NCBI RefSeq assembly: GCF_019891395.1
Contig: NZ_CP078143.1
Location: 2,741,001-2,805,000, forward strand
Reading direction: 5' to 3'
Source of the DNA: Nitratireductor kimnyeongensis
GTDB taxonomy: Bacteria > Pseudomonadota > Alphaproteobacteria > Rhizobiales > Rhizobiaceae
DNA: 64,000 bases
The translations under genes and the position numbers were made by a program. Below, one piece after another: positions 63,487 to 64,000 of this stretch. The notes beneath the pieces were generated by a model that did no database searches, was not told the DNA's origin, and saw only the letters and a program-made list of their open reading frames with translations. The stretch's first letter is position 1. Each line of letters opens with the position of its first letter.

Positions 63487-64000
63487 TCATGCACGGGCGA
63501 GCAGCGCCTGGTGGGCCTCCAGAACTGTCTCGCGCAGAGCCGCGAAGTCGCTTCTGCGTGGGTTGGACTTCCGTCCGACAAGGCATATGGTGCGGGAAGG
63601 GCTGGGGTCGAGAAACGGCAGCACGCTGACGGATGGCAAAAGGTTTGCCGAGGCGCGCGCCATTTGCGGTATGAGGGTGACACCCATCCCATGCGACACC
63701 ATGTGCAAAAGAGTTGTCAAGCTGGTCGCTCCAAAAGTCTCCATGGTTACGGGTTTGACGCGCCCGCAGATTTCAAGCGCCTGGCCACGCATGCAGTGCC
63801 CGTCTTCCAGAAGCATCAGCCTCTCCAGCGCCATGCTCTCCTGCGCCACGGGCGGGGCGATCCGCGCGGCATCGCCGGTCGGTACCGCAAGGTAGAACGG
63901 GTCTTCAAAAAGAATATCCGGCGCGAGCCGGTTATCGTCGATGGGATCGGCAGCGATCATCGCGTCGAGGCGACCGGTCGCCGTGTCTTCTGCCAGGGCG
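63487..64000 (-). CDS. oxyR: OxyR-type LysR family regulator (N-terminus beyond window end)
   Basis: The C-terminal 171 residues are seen, covering most of the effector domain; the DNA-binding half is outside the window. LLEDGHCMRGQALEIC keeps the two redox cysteines nine residues apart, as in Escherichia coli OxyR Cys199/Cys208, and GATSLTTLLHMVSHGMGVTLIP matches the family. It should sense hydrogen peroxide by disulfide formation and activate antioxidant genes. katG/ahpC partners are not in view. Confidence 0.9.
   Translation of the reverse strand, partial: ALAEDTATGRLDAMIAADPIDDNRLAPDILFEDPFYLAVPTGDAARIAPPVAQESMALERLMLLEDGHCMRGQALEICGRVKPVTMETFGATSLTTLLHMVSHGMGVTLIPQMARASANLLPSVSVLPFLDPSPSRTICLVGRKSNPRRSDFAALRETVLEAHQALLARA

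Overview
The window looks like a high-GC alphaproteobacterial chromosome, most likely Rhizobiales in the Phyllobacteriaceae range. This rests on gene style (many ATGA/GTGA start-stop overlaps, several ABC uptake operons, IclR/GntR-controlled aromatic catabolism) and on the housekeeping run Ppx/GppA - rlmE - MFS - guaB. The placement is an inference from reading, not from a search.

Layout. 1-1508: a TetR regulator (cut by the window edge) divergent from an SDR oxidoreductase, with two perfect GTAAAC-N6-GTTTAC operators between them. 2038-10202: a surface polysaccharide locus with an ABC-2 exporter pair, UDP-galactopyranose mutase, a low-GC sulfotransferase and methyltransferase, and three GlfT2-like glycosyltransferases, pointing to an exported galactofuranose-containing glycan. 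10360-31940: a large catabolic island with two NMT1/Ssu-type ABC importers, two IclR regulators, an FAD monooxygenase, a bicupin protein, a metallo-beta-lactamase-fold protein, a Rieske oxygenase, an extradiol-type dioxygenase, an alpha/beta hydrolase, SDRs, a ThDP enzyme, an aspartate-dehydrogenase-like protein, an ALDH, and an adrenodoxin-reductase-like flavoprotein with a flavodoxin. Three near-identical 25-bp operators sit 15-19 bp upstream of three of its transcription units, and a weaker fourth lies beside the second iclR.

32285-45118: the most unusual part, a type I secretion locus. It holds a TolC-like outer membrane protein, a 1442-residue BapA-like protein whose centre is about 334 uninterrupted Asp-Ala dipeptides, an ABC transporter with a degenerate peptidase-like domain, an HlyD adaptor, and a 1039-residue protein joining an apparently helical N-terminal region to a complete MurF-like ligase. 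A secreted poly(Asp-Ala) adhesin is, as I recall, known from Paracoccus denitrificans (BapA). The co-operonic MurF fusion raises the untested idea that the Asp-rich backbone, or its attachment to the cell surface, is enzymatically modified.

45776-55919: a GntR regulator divergent from a gentisate catabolism operon: gentisate 1,2-dioxygenase, fumarylpyruvate hydrolase, a complete Liv-type ABC importer, an arylformamidase-like hydrolase, a nitrilase and a flavin reductase. 56496-64000: tRNA-Gln(CTG) and housekeeping genes: Ppx/GppA, rlmE, a DHA2 MFS exporter, guaB with a strong intrinsic terminator, aqpZ, a MAPEG protein, and the C-terminal part of an OxyR-type regulator with both redox cysteines.
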